64,000 bases of DNA from Amphiura filiformis (taxonomy: Eukaryota; Echinodermata; Ophiuroidea; Amphilepidida; Amphiuridae), in NCBI RefSeq assembly GCF_039555335.1, contig NC_092628.1, positions 82,300,315 through 82,364,314 of the forward strand, given 5' to 3'. This document shows, piece by piece, positions 36,601 to 47,476 of the stretch; the first letter of the stretch is position 1; every line of letters starts with the position of its first letter. The translations under genes and the position numbers were made by a program. Under the pieces are notes generated by a model. That model was not told the DNA's origin and made no database searches. It saw only the letters and a list, made by a program, of their open reading frames with translations.

Positions 36601-39600
36601 CTTTTTTAAAGACTATTCTTGTTAAGCGATATCTTTGTTGACGATATGTATTCGAAACACGCTACCGATTGATGGATCTCATAATCATTGATATCGTACA
36701 CCTTACTACACTATTCAAAATGAAATAAAGCAGTATTGAACAAGTCCCATCGATCAAAATCATACGGCTAATATCGTTCACGAATTCCTGTTTACGTACA
36801 GAAGCTAATTGCTAACCAGACACCTTGGTCTGAGGCGGACATTTCATTTTTTATTAATGCATTTAGAAGAGCAGCGACAATATCACTTGCATTAAGGTGG
36901 TACTACACCCTTTGATAAATTTGTGACTATTTTTGTATTTTTCTCAAAAAATGATAACACACTGGTAACAAAAGTTATAGGGGCAAGGAATCCAGTTACT
37001 ACACTGGAATTTCAGTGACTCAAGACAAGCAAGACAAGCGGTACGTTATTTATGATAAAACAAAAAGATGTACAACTAGAATGTACCTCATTTCTTAACA
37101 TAAATAATGAACCACTTGTCTTGAATCACTGAAATTTCAGTGAAGTAATTGGATTTCTTGCCCCTGTAATATACATAACTTTTGTTACCAGTGTGTAGTT
37201 ATTTTTTGAGAAAAATGCAAAATTAGTCACAACATTTATCAGGGGTGTAGTACCACCTTAACATTCCAGATATTGATATATCTATATCATATGCAAAGGT
37301 TGCTCAAAACGTGTTTATTTTAGGGCTGGTGTTTACATGCAGTTGTAAGATTATGTCCGTTTAGGGCGCTATAACCTCAATTTTTTAGTACAATGTATAT
37401 ACTATAAATGCAAATTTCTTTCAAATGACCGATGCAATTTTTAACAGCATGCAGTATGAACTGAAGTTATCAACTAGTTGCCGTACTGCTCTTCTCCTAA
37501 AAATCAAAAGTCCTATTCTTCAATGATTATGAAACTTAGGTGCAAATTCTAAGAACAGATATAAGAAAACCAAAGTTAATGAAAAAGACATGGTGTTTTT
37601 TCACACATACAGGCTTGACATTTAGTATGGAATATTTTTTCGCAAAATTCCAAGACTGGTCTGGAAGGGGTCTGCATAAACCGCACGGGATAAATATTAA
37701 TTGGGGTGTGTCAGGAGATGGTGTAAAGTATTTTTTGACAGAACATGTGCTTTCCATTAGATTTAAGTATGGTTCTCATGATGTAGTGAATTAGCCTAAA
37801 ATGGCGGATTTATGTAGACTGAATTTGAATTTTGTGGGGGTTAAAATTTCTGAATTTGAGCAGCATTATTCTGATATTATCAAATTTTTTGAGGTTTGAG
37901 GTGATATTTACTGAACATAAATACCAATAAGTATTCGTCAGAACTGAAATGCACTTGTAATCTACCAGTTTTGAAAGTGGGAGGAGCTTTAAAAATATGG
38001 CTCTGAAAAGTGGTACGCACTCAGAAATTTTAAATGCCCCCCTGGGGCCAAATGTTATAAACTTACTGTACACAAAGAAAGAGCGAGAGTTCATTGGACA
38101 ACCAAGAATCCGCGCAGTTGATTTGTACCTTAAGTTTATAACATTTGACCTCAGTGAGGCCATTCAAACTTTCAGAGTACGTACCACTTTTAAAAGCCAT
38201 ATTTTAAGCTCCTCCATGGTTCAAAAATTGTTACATTGCAAGTGTATTTCAGCTGTGATGAATGCCAATTGCTGACGAAGTTTAGGAAATATCACCTCAA
38301 ACCCCTATAAATTTGATAATAACAGAACAATGTTGCATAAAGTCCGAAATTGTGTCCCCCACAAAGCTCTAATTCAGCTTCACTAAATCCGCCATTTTAG
38401 GCAGATTCGCTACATTATGAGAACCATAATGTAAACTCAGGGAAAGCACATTTTCTATCAAACAATTATTTTACACTATCTCCCGACGCACCCCAATTAA
38501 TATTTAGCCCGTGCGGTTTATGCAAACCCCTTCCAGACCAGTCTTGATATTTTTAGAAAAAATATTCCATACTAAATGTCAAGTCTGTATATACTACGTG
38601 CAATTTGTCTTTTAAAAATATTTATGAAATGTATTAACTATTTTGAAACTAGGACCTCTTGTTGTATACGGATAACAAAATCGTGTTATTGATTAGGTCT
38701 TGATGCCATGTATTGTTGGTTTGCGTGTTTGTACTTTTAGGTACATTATCATTCGTGGTATCTTATCCGGCCATGGTTATCAATTCAATTTAAATCAAAT
38801 CAAAAAATGAACAGGTAAAATGGCAGATGTGAGATCATGAATGCCAACAAGGTCCGCGATACTTAACCCCTAGGAGTAAACTACGCCTTCTTTGAACTTA
38901 AAATTGTATTCACATGAAATATGAATTCTTATCTAACTTTATATAGTTCTATAATACTTATGAGGGATATTTGCTTTTACTTACCAAGCACTTTAAACCA
39001 TATGTTTATATTACACAGATGATGTGAAGTATTTTTAAGCTTTTCGAAGTCTAAATTAAAGCAAATACTACACAAATATTCAGCAACTAAAAATGACTGT
39101 ATCTCCGTGAATCTGAAGCTAGTGTTATTCCTATTGGTTCCTTTTTTCTTTCTCTTTATTTTAGCAATGGACAGATGAATTTCTCACATGGAATACAACA
39201 GAGTACCCAGACATTACCGCATTACACATCCCAATGACAAACATTTGGCGTCCGGATTTATATTTATTGGAGAGGTACGTCGACTCTGTACTTCATTTGG
39301 AAATACATTCTTTTAATATATTATGTTTGCTGTTATTCTAATCTTGTACATTATTAAAACCATCTATTATGATCATTTGTTTACCCTGGTTTATTTACAG
39401 GATACAATCTGATGACAAGGTTAATACGCTCCCATATATATGGCCTGATGGTAAAGTCTTCTGGTCTTTTCAAATTTCCTTCACCACATCCTGTAGAATC
39501 AATGCCCGATATTTTCCATTTGACATTCAAACTTGCACACTAACTTTCGCCTCCTGGGTTTACGAACGTAAAAGGTTAGACCTCTTCATCAGTCCGAACC

Positions 39601-42097
39601 GCCCGGATCGCTCGTTTTTTACTGATAATGGCGTTTGGGACCTAACTGAGGTCACATTTAAACGTGACAACAAAACTTATGAGGATTTTGAGGGCGAATT
39701 CCCTGAAATACAGGTATCCCTGATATTGAGCCGTCGATCGCTGTTTTACGTATTGTTAGTTATCATACCATGTACCTTGTTGTCCTTAATCAACCTGCTG
39801 GTTTTCATACTGCCGACGGAATCGGGAGAGAAGGTGTCATTGGGAATAACCAACTTCTTAGCATTGATACTGCTTCAGCAACTGATTGGAGAATTCATTC
39901 CACCTGCATCAGACCAACTTCCTATCATTATATGTGAGCAATTTATTTTTCTTTATTCATGTAAATATACATTATTCTCTTAGATCGGTCAATTCTCAAT
40001 TTGGTATTCAATAAATCAGTTCTTCCCTTTTCTTCTCTTGCAACTCATATCTACAACCTGTATTCTATTACATTTTACCAGCCTTTATCGAACCTTCCTT
40101 CTCTTAAGCTTGTATTTTCATGTCGTCAATATTGTTTTGCACTCTTTGAAAGTATTTTCCATTACATACATACAATTCCATTCATGATTGAAAGAAACAT
40201 GGTTATAAGTGCCTCAACTCCAATCTGAAACGCATAGGAAGACAATGAAAAACGGCTTATCTTTCCTTTGGATTTTCATTTTCATTCAATCAATGAATGT
40301 TTATAAATTGCTATTTTTAGGCACTGTGGTGATTAAAAGAATAATACAAATAGGTTGTCAGTTGGGGTTTAAGGATGTTCACATTTGGTGCAGTCTTAAT
40401 ATGTTAAGGCAGATCATTTAAGAGATAGGACCATATGATTGTAGTTTCCATTTCGGGTACAACTGTGCAACAAGAAAATAGTGAGGTGATGAGCGTAGGT
40501 TGCGAGTACAAGTTTAATTTTTCTATAAGGTCGATGCATTATTGAGGTGTAAGTCCATTGATTGAAATTGAATCAATCCGATAGTGAACAGGGTGAATAG
40601 GTAGCAAGAGTAGATTTTCCAGAATGTGATTTATTATTATAATGCTCATTATTTCTTTGTGGGAGCAATTATTCTGTCAGTTTTTATATCGATGAGGCAG
40701 GGGGAGTTGATTAAGAGGTGGTCCAAACAAGAGTGAATATCCATAGTCAAGTTTTGCAGAGAGACCAGCATGAAAACTAGTTTCACATGATTTTGTAGAA
40801 ATATACCGTACTTCCAAATGTGGCATAGGCCTAACAAACGCAAATAGAAATAGACGGAAAGTCAAGTATTTGAAAAGTGAGTATTGTCAAAAATATCTGG
40901 CTGAAGGATAAATCCGGCTCTGAGAAGAGGAGTGACAATGGCAGACTTAAGTGATTCAAGTACAACACCACATTGAAGTGATAAATTAATTATCCGTGTA
41001 ATAATGAGAAAAATCTTATCACAAATACACATGCAAGAAATGACCAGGTTTTTCTAGTAGGACTTTTTGTAGTTTTTGATGACGGTATGATTTGATAGTT
41101 CATGTGTATAAACATGAGATGGCAGTGGATTAGCAAGATTGAACAGATTTGAAACCACTTTGATTTTTGATCATGATAATTTTATTAACATGGTTGCGCG
41201 CTTCACAGAGAATCTGTTTTGTGAATTTCAAGTTTCTGTACAGCGTCGTTTATGTTTAGCTTTAAAATATCTGGCGTTAACAATATTATCAGTTAGGACG
41301 AAGAGTAATAATTATGCTTCTGTAGGGGAGTTGATAAGCTTCAATTGTATGATTCAACTGCTGCGTCCAGATACTGTGGAAAATTTTGCAAATCGGGGAT
41401 GGATTCAAGGTCCTTGATTGAATCGTCAGTCGGGATATACGCTGACATGTTTCTTTGTAGCAAGCTTTGGTTTTTTAAAAAGTTCAATTTGCTACGACCA
41501 GTGTGGTGATCAGGAACTTCAAGATGGTATCAAGAAGTTCGTGCAAATAAGGCCCAATATTTGGTTATTTAATGTATAGTATACATTCACAAATGTCTCT
41601 GCTCCATTTAACCCTGCTGGGTAAAATGAAGTCCATATCCTGATCAATAATGTAGATATTCAACCATCATTTGCATCATTTTCTCGTAAACAGCTTATTA
41701 CTTCAATCCAATGATTGTTATTGGATGCCTTTCTGTCATGAATGGTGTTATCACGGCGTATTTTCAACAACAACGGTCATCTAACGATGTACCGACATGG
41801 CTTTATCAACTGTATCAAATAATGACACCGAAGAACCACCTTCAAGAGGTACACGCCATTTATAAGATGAATGACTCAAACCAAAAAATGCTAGGTGAGA
41901 AAATAATAATGGAAAACAAGGAAGATGACGACAACGATGTGAAAGAGTCCGACGTCGATACAGTAGATGTTGCAGATCGCATGAGTTTAAATGGGAAGCA
42001 GGTGGCTTCAATGATCAATCGATTATTAATGGTAGCGTGTATATTCATTACCATTTTTTCAATGATTGTTTCTGCTATTATGTTTATTGTAACGTAG
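27653..42097 (+). CDS. Cys-loop ligand-gated ion channel subunit, copy C (six exons)
   Basis: Third paralogue. Exons: 27653-27713, 28676-28824, 33378-33422, 39165-39274, 39401-39933, 41694-42097; sizes 61, 149, 45, 110, 533, 404, total 433 aa, introns in the same positions and phases as A and B. Visible: signal peptide MKYYKIQFTIFILI; exon 3 NEHDQLLKVGAMLEL; loop A IWRPDLYLLE; Cys-loop beginning SCRINARYFPFD; loop B ASWVY; M2 GEKVSLGITN with LLQQLIGEFIPP at its outer end; M3 identical to A; M4 ending MFIVT. The loop C pair of cysteines is absent. Closest to copy B in exon 3 and in introns 4 and 5. Exon 3 lies between two inverted transposon arms. The reading frame is intact. Confidence 0.9.
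28945..29015 (-). mobile_element. tRNA-like SINE head in intron 2 of copy C
   Basis: On the minus strand, CCGTGGCACGGTAGGCATC is followed by GTGGTTCGAACCCTGG, a near-perfect B box. The middle could hold a Leu-type extended arm but pairing is poor. The rest of 28825-30937 shows no gene. Confidence 0.5.
30941..32673. mobile_element. 1.7 kb element with GTTACCCACGAATCC repeats
   Basis: The left end GCGTTACCCACGAATTC (30941) faces the right GAATTCGTGGGTAAC (about 32658-32672). Between them the 15-base word GTTACCCACGAATCC or a one- to three-base variant occurs at 31120, 31285, 31303, 31457, 31625, 31643, 31943, 31962 and 32315, all on the plus strand, often in close pairs. No transposase frame is seen. 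It lies in intron 2 of copy C. Confidence 0.7.
33009..33243. repeat. Inverted transposon arm, left
   Basis: Reverse complement of about 34970-35191 with scattered changes (for example GGATATGCAGCTTATAG facing CTATAAGCTGCATATCC; CAGTCATGGTTGCAC facing GTGCAACCATGACTG). It is read here as an end of a DNA transposon. Confidence 0.8.
34340..34930 (+). pseudogene. Tc1/mariner-like transposase remnant
   Basis: Translations in two frames give Tc1-family C-terminal pieces: YIQNMKVERIEWPAISHGSS then DLNLIEHLYEQ (the WPA.SPDLNPIEHLW region holding the third catalytic acidic residue), then LRRILVKKWNAISEQRV, and again near 34830 a WNA..KQRVAKLVSSMKR piece. Frameshifts and the lost Pro of 'SPDLNP' show it is dead. 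The whole remnant is within intron 3 of copy C; nothing else is recognised between 33423 and 34340. Confidence 0.8.
34970..35191. repeat. Inverted transposon arm, right
   Basis: Partner of 33009-33243. It lies 40 bp after the transposase remnant, so it is likely the right TIR of that Tc1-like element. Confidence 0.8.
35640..36325. repeat. Palindromic repeat cluster with AAAACGTTTT motifs
   Basis: Units with GTCGGGTTATATAAAGGTCA occur directly (35720, 35950) and inverted (about 36110 and 36235, TTTATATAACCCGACATTTA), among many AACGTTTT words; CCCAGCAAACACA (35886) faces TGTGTTTGCTGGG (36162, 36310). It looks like nested foldback elements. Confidence 0.7.
36896..37257. mobile_element. TTAA-flanked MITE (piggyBac-type target site)
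   Basis: The 362 bp element has inverted ends GGTGGTACTACACCC and GGGTGTAGTACCACC, directly flanked on each side by TTAA (36892-36895, 37258-37261). The two halves are near-complete reverse complements (CTTGTCTTGA.TCACTGAAAT inside). TTAA target duplication is the hallmark of piggyBac transposases; the family assignment is inference. Confidence 0.85.
37604..38591. repeat. About 1 kb near-palindrome in intron 3 of copy C
   Basis: The left end ACAGGCTTGACATTTAGTAT faces ATACTAAATGTCAAGTCTGT at the right; AACCGCACGGGATAAATATT/AATATTTAGCCCGTGCGGTT and AAAATGGCGGATTTA/TAAATCCGCCATTTT keep register. Arms of about 490 bp meet near 38098 with almost no spacer. Open frames inside read as shadows of the repeat. 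Confidence 0.85.
39401..39933 (+). CDS. Copy C exon 5: Cys-loop, M1, M2
   Basis: Begins after TTATTTACAG and ends at ATAT|GTGAGC. The Cys-loop, ASW loop B, SRRSLFYV pre-M1 and ESGEK hinge are as in A and B. It differs at the outer end of M2 (Gln-Gln preceded by Leu; GEF instead of GES), so pore-mouth properties could differ. Confidence 0.9.
41694..42097 (+). CDS. Copy C exon 6: M3, cytoplasmic loop, M4
   Basis: Begins CTTATTACTTCAATCC after GTAAACAG. Same length as copy A exon 6 (404 bp), with an acidic Asp/Glu-rich M3-M4 loop. The 3' flank to about 42410 resembles that of copy B (for example GACTCCTGTGA, TGATTTGTTAGTTGTTTAC). Confidence 0.88.
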
Positions 42098-42530
42098 AAA
42101 ATCATGCTGGTAGTGAAATGAATTTTGCAGAAGCGATAAATGACATATCACTTGTTGAGAACTTAAAAAGAAACATTTTTGATTTGAAGGAAATTGATGA
42201 ATCGACGAATTCTAAGCTAAAAATAGTCTTCTCACGTAATAGACTCCTGTGACTAGTTTTTAGGTTAGAATTTATTGTACATACGTATTTATTGTACATA
42301 CGTATTATGTGATCTATGTTATCACTTAGTATTCTTCCTTTGGTGGTAATTCCAAGAGAAGTTGCGAGTTGATTTGTTAGTTGTTTACAAATTCAAGTTT
42401 CATGGAGGGGTCAATGAATAATCGTTCACCCAACTGAAACTATAATACCAGCTCATTGCATATCGCACAGGTAAAACAGAAACATGTGTAGTGTGGATTT
42501 CTTTATATTTTTTGGTGTTATCTGTCCTTC

Positions 42531-43031
42531 CTAGAACACCAAAGTGCGAATATTTCCAAACACCTAAATTAGCTAAAAATTTAGGACATGTTACAAAACT
42601 ATATTTTCTAGAATTTCAGAGAGAACTTTAAATATTGGCCGGTTATTTTTCACACAGTGACGTTAACTAGGCAATGCAATTATACCTATAACATACACTA
42701 AAACGCCAAAGTGCGAATATTTCCAAACACCTAAATTAGCTAAAAATTTAGGACATGTTATAAAACTATATTTTCTAGAATTTCAGAGAGAACTTTAAAT
42801 ATTGGCCGGTTATTTTTCACAGGGTGACGTTAACTAGGCAATGCCAATATACCTATAACATACACTAAAACACCAAAGTGCGAATATTTCCAAACACCTA
42901 AATTAGCTAAAAATTTAGGACATGTTACAAAACTATATTTGCTAGAATTTCAGAGAGTACTTTAAATATTGGCCGGTTATTTTTCACACAGTGACGTTAA
43001 CTAGGCAATGCCCATATACATAACATACACT
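42531..43031. repeat. Tandem repeat, 167 bp period, three copies
   Basis: The unit starting AAAGTGCGAATATTTCC begins at 42541, 42708 and 42875, an exact 167-base spacing, each containing GGACATGTTA.AAAACTATA and TTGGCCGGTTATTTTTCACA. Divergence is only a few bases per copy, so it is young. Confidence 0.9.
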
Positions 43032-43102
43032 GCTTGTAGAGGTCACGCGTCAATGGTGAGAGTACTGTGTATAGGAAAATGGACAGTAACTGCAGTATGT
43101 AC

Positions 43103-43180
43103 ACGCAAATAATGTGTCCTCGGCAGTAAAAACGTTTGACTATTTACGTTTTTACTGCCTCGGACACATTATTTGTGTGT
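43103..43180. repeat. Short perfect-stem palindrome
   Basis: AATAATGTGTCC.CGGCAGTAAAAACG faces CGTTTTTACTGCC.CGGACACATTATT with an 11-base loop. The surrounding 43032-44025 has no recognised gene. Confidence 0.8.
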
Positions 43181-44029
43181 AAAGGATAATGCATTACCCT
43201 TTATTTCTTAATTAATGGTCTTTTACGTGACGCGTTTCAACAAATCACAGTACGCGATGTTAAATAATGGGTCTTGGAGGTAATAGAATTGTTGCTAATG
43301 GATTTATATGGGGTTTTTAATATAAACAAAATTGGCAGTGAGATCGAACTTAAGGAGGCTGTGTACTCTCAGACATGCATGTAGTAAAAGTGCAATAACT
43401 TTGTAATTATTCACGCAAGACATATAAAAGTATACATTTTTATAAAGGCAAGACATCAATGAATCTCAATATAATCTTGCTGTGACTTGTATCACATCCT
43501 TAACACAATCTCATACTTGTTTCATGCTTTATACAGTATCTCTCTCTGTCAGGTGGCGCTGTGTAGCGCTGCTGTGGTCTTCCAAAGAGTACGCCATCTC
43601 ACTCGATCTGATGCCAAGTGCGTTGCACCTTGCATTCCTTGGTTAGAAACCAGTTTCACGTCATTAGTCCAAGATGTTGGTAGGCGTATACAGTATACTG
43701 TACCTTATATCGTATACTAGTAATGTACGTAATGTAAATTTATGTTTTACACTATGTAATAAATTGATGCTATTGTACTATATAGAAATAAAAATGCATC
43801 AGCGGGATTTTAAGTTGTATATAATAAAACACCATGCGTAATACTGATATCGTTGTTTCCTTTTATTCTTTCATTTGTCACGTGTGTTGGGAATTTATTA
43901 CTATACGTACATTTAAGAACTACCCGTAAAGTACCCTTACAAAATACACATACATTATGTAATACATCGGAAACTCCCATCTGACGTCACTGAGCTAAAA
44001 ATAGGTCATCCAAGATGACTCATACTTAA

Positions 44030-44491
44030 AGCCATATTATAACATTTCTGTAAAAATAGATTAATATTTATTTTCCATAAAATGTTAGCTTTTACTGTCA
44101 AATATGTCCCCTTGTAATTTTGAGCCGAACGAGTGAGGTAAAAGCAAAGAAAACTGGAATTTACTACTAGCGCCAATGCATGTTACTCCCGCGGTTGTAA
44201 TACGGTACGATCCTCTGATGCGTATGTGTGTACGAGTCCCGCACGCCGTGTACGTATTGTGTTACGTGTTATGAACATCGCGTGACGTGTTCGACTAATA
44301 TTTCCATCGTAATAATAAAACGCCGGTTCCAGCGTTTTATTCAAAATCTCGGATTTTGACAAAACTACAGAACCTAAAGTCTTGATATTTGCAGAGTATA
44401 TTTGTTTACTAAAGTACATTACAATCTTGTAAAAACCAGAATTTAAAATTTTTTTGAGGGCGTTCTCCTCATCAAATGTTATAATATGGCT
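44030..44491. mobile_element. TTAA-flanked MITE, second family
   Basis: The left end AGCCATATTATAACATTT follows TTAA (44026-44029); the right AAATGTTATAATATGGCT precedes TTAA (44492-44495). The 462 bp between has no coding frame of note. TTAA flanks again suggest piggyBac-type mobilisation. Confidence 0.8.
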
Positions 44492-45056
44492 TTAATACCC
44501 AATTTATACTATGACGTCATGAGCTATGCTCCTGAAAATTACTCCTGAATACTACCCAACGGGCACCTTATATACTACTGTCATCATGGGACAAAAAGTT
44601 AATATCTGTTCTATCATGCTGTAATATATCTCAAATTGTTCCTCTCATTACTAGGAATAAAAAAAGTCAATTGTCATATTAGTTCAGGAGTTATAGAGTA
44701 AATAAGGTCAAATGTCAAATATATCATGCACAGAAACCAAATTTTTAAAATGCACCGATTAAATCGAAATTTGTCTTAAATTTCTCCTCTCAGCAAACCA
44801 AATAGGAAAATAATTTATTTGAGAAATGCATAACCTCAGAATCAAATGAAATCATGGATCAAATGTTATGCTTGTACATATTTCTATTGGACTTTGGCTG
44901 CATGAACTCTAAGGGGGGACACTTCTACTTTTACGTTGATACTCAGCATAATCCTCCAGAGGATGTAAAGCCAAGGAAATAACTTAGAATACTCTAGTGC
45001 GGTGCCAAAGTTGCGGTGCATATTATACAGGGTGCAAGTAAAAAAAGTCTGGTTCT

Positions 45057-46570
45057 TTAAATGTGTGCTGCAACTGCTCCCTTGAAGGCCTCAGCTGTTG
45101 GCAGGGCGAGGACATCTCCCGGGAGGTTGTTCCACCAGTTGACGGTGCGTGAGAAAAATGAGTATCTGTACAGTTGGATGCGAGATTGAATGGCTTTTTG
45201 GTACTTGAGAGGGTGATAGGACCTGGTGCTGCTCTGGACCATAGGAGTGAGGTAGTGGTCTGGATTTATGGCAATCTGATGGTGATGGATACATTATGAT
45301 GAGGCTGGCGGCCTGTCGTCGGCTCTCAAGGGAGGTCCACTGGAGATCACGTAGCATAGCTGTGACACTATCCCTCTGACGGTAGTTGCTGGTAACAAAG
45401 CGGGCAGCTTGACGGTGGAAGTTTTCGACTTTGGATATACTCTTCTTGGTGTACGGATTCCAGACAACAGAGCAGTGCTCTAAGTGTGGACGGATTAGAG
45501 AGATGTAAGCCTGTTCACGTAGCTTGCGGGCGCTTCCTCTCAAGTTGCGTCTGACGAGCCCCTAACATTCTGTTGGCTTTGGCAGTGATGGTGTTTATGT
45601 GGTTTGATAAATTGTTGGATAAGGATAGTCAAAGGTAAGGGTAGTCAGGCACCATGGTCAGCAAACTTTCTCCCATATGGTATTATGTGTTAATTAAGTT
45701 ACGCCGGAGAGTGAACTTGATGGTATGGCACTTGTCGGTGTTGAACGTGGTGGACCAGCGATGGAGAGAGTCCAAGTCTCGTTGCAAGGCTGCAGAGTCG
45801 TTGCTATTATTTACGGGTCCGGTACATCAAGCAGTCATCTGCGAAAAGCCTAGTCTTAGATGTTGTTCCAGATGGCAAATCATTGATGAAGCTCAGAAAT
45901 AGTAGCGGACCCAACACTGTGCCTTGAGGGACACCTGATGTTACTGGTACCCAGCTGGATGCCTCTCCATCAACCACTACACGTTGGGACCGTTTGGTGA
46001 GAAAATTGTTGTTCCACAGCAGGAGGGAGTCCATACTCCATAATGGCGCAGTTTACTGATCAACCGCTGGTGAGGCACATGGTCAAACGCCTTGGTGAAG
46101 TCCAGGACTACGGCGTCAACCTGCTCGCACTTATCAAGTGAGCTTGCCAAGTCATTGCAAGTGATGGTCAATTGTGTCTCACATGATCTGCCTGGTCTGA
46201 AACCATGTTGTGCGTCGATAAGGATGTTGTTGCTATCGTAGTGGTGCATTACATGGATGAATATAATATGTTCAATGATCTTGGAACAGACGTAAGTAAT
46301 GGAAACTGGACGGTAGTTGGATGGAATGCTACGGTCGCCCTTTTTGTAGATCGGGGATATGTTTGCCATCCTCCAGTCTAAAGGCACTTCACCAGTGTTT
46401 AGAGATTGTTGAAATATACTTGTCAAAATTGGAGCTATTTCTTCGGCAAGATCTTTTAATATTCGGGCTGAAATTGCACCCGGTCCCGTGGCCTTGTTGG
46501 TTTTTAGCGACTTCAGGAGCTTAAGGACGCCTTCACAGGTTACATTGGGATTTGTGCTAGTGTCATCACA
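45057..46570 (-). pseudogene. Non-LTR retrotransposon reverse transcriptase, broken 3' half
   Basis: Read on the minus strand from 46570 down: LLKSLKTNKATGPGAIS, then IFQQSLNTGEVPLDWRMANI and [65 protein letters not shown] and FADDCLMYR (catalytic Asp pair), then LIRPHLEHCSVVWNPYTKK, the post-RT segment ending WWNNLPGDVLALPTAEAFKG. This is a CR1/jockey-like ORF2 C-terminal half. Blocks are in at least three frames (for example around 46034 and 45540), so it is not functional. The DNA is clearly richer in G+C than its surroundings. No endonuclease domain precedes it, consistent with 5' truncation. Confidence 0.9.
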
Positions 46571-47470
46571 TGTAAAAACAGAACAAAATTGTTCGTTGAA
46601 ACAGGTGACTTAATTGCCTTTGTTGCTGAACACAACCTTGGTCCCGTCTTTTAGCGAGGAAATGGTACTAAGTTGAGTCAATTTGAGTGACATGACAATA
46701 CAAACATGCTCTTAAATTGTGATTAAGTATATGTTTGAGATTTCTAATGTTAAGGGGAGTAATTTGAGACCAGTTTCGATGAAATCGGGCTATTTTGTAA
46801 TTTGGACCTCTGTGTATGAAATTTTTGACATTTGACCTTTTCGACCTTATAAATCCTGAACTAAGCACCGTAGAAAAATATGACAATGGACTTTTTTTTA
46901 TTCCGTGTGATGAAAGAAACAATTTGAGATACATTATAACATGGTTGGGATAGTTTTTCCCCCGCAGTGACCTTCGACCCCTCGTGGGAGTCCAAATAAA
47001 CTTGGTTCCACTAATGTAGGAATATAAAATCCCAAACCCATAACGCCCTATACTAGTGTGTATGAGTGACTCTCCTTCTGTACATAATATGATTAGAAAA
47101 ATTCCATGTGTTTAGGATTCAATAAAATAATAATATTGGTTTGTCAAAATGACCTTTGGTGAATCTTTGTGACCTTTGACCCAATGTAAGTATTCCCGTT
47201 AAGAATTCATACCGGAAAATAACTTTCCATAGACTTTATGTACAAAAACAGAGGGTCGTGTTTCCAGCCATAAGTCGAATTACCTAGCCATTTGAAATGT
47301 ACATTTGATATCATCTTAATCACAACAGAGTTCTTCAAAACATAATCTGAAAATGACATGCATTTTCCGTCTACTCTTTGAGAAAATTAACGATATATTA
47401 AACGGCCAGATTTTTGCGTGTTGACATCCGACTGCTTACCCCCGTTTTGACAGCTTTTGACTTCGTTTGT
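46571..47470. other. Unannotated stretch
   Basis: No gene recognised. Short words such as TTTGACCTTT and GTGACCTTTGACC recur, suggesting old repeat sequence. Confidence 0.4.
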
Positions 47471-47476
47471 TCATGT

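Noticed and set aside
37540..38275. Open frames of 84-117 codons in the 37.5-38.3 kb region
   Set aside because: They lie in the arms of a 1 kb palindrome and mirror one another; no recognisable domain.
42531..43031. CRISPR-like array
   Set aside because: The 167 bp units are contiguous tandem copies without spacers, in an animal genome.
45654..46524. Plus-strand open frames across the reverse transcriptase region
   Set aside because: They are antisense shadows of the minus-strand retrotransposon blocks and show no family motifs of their own.
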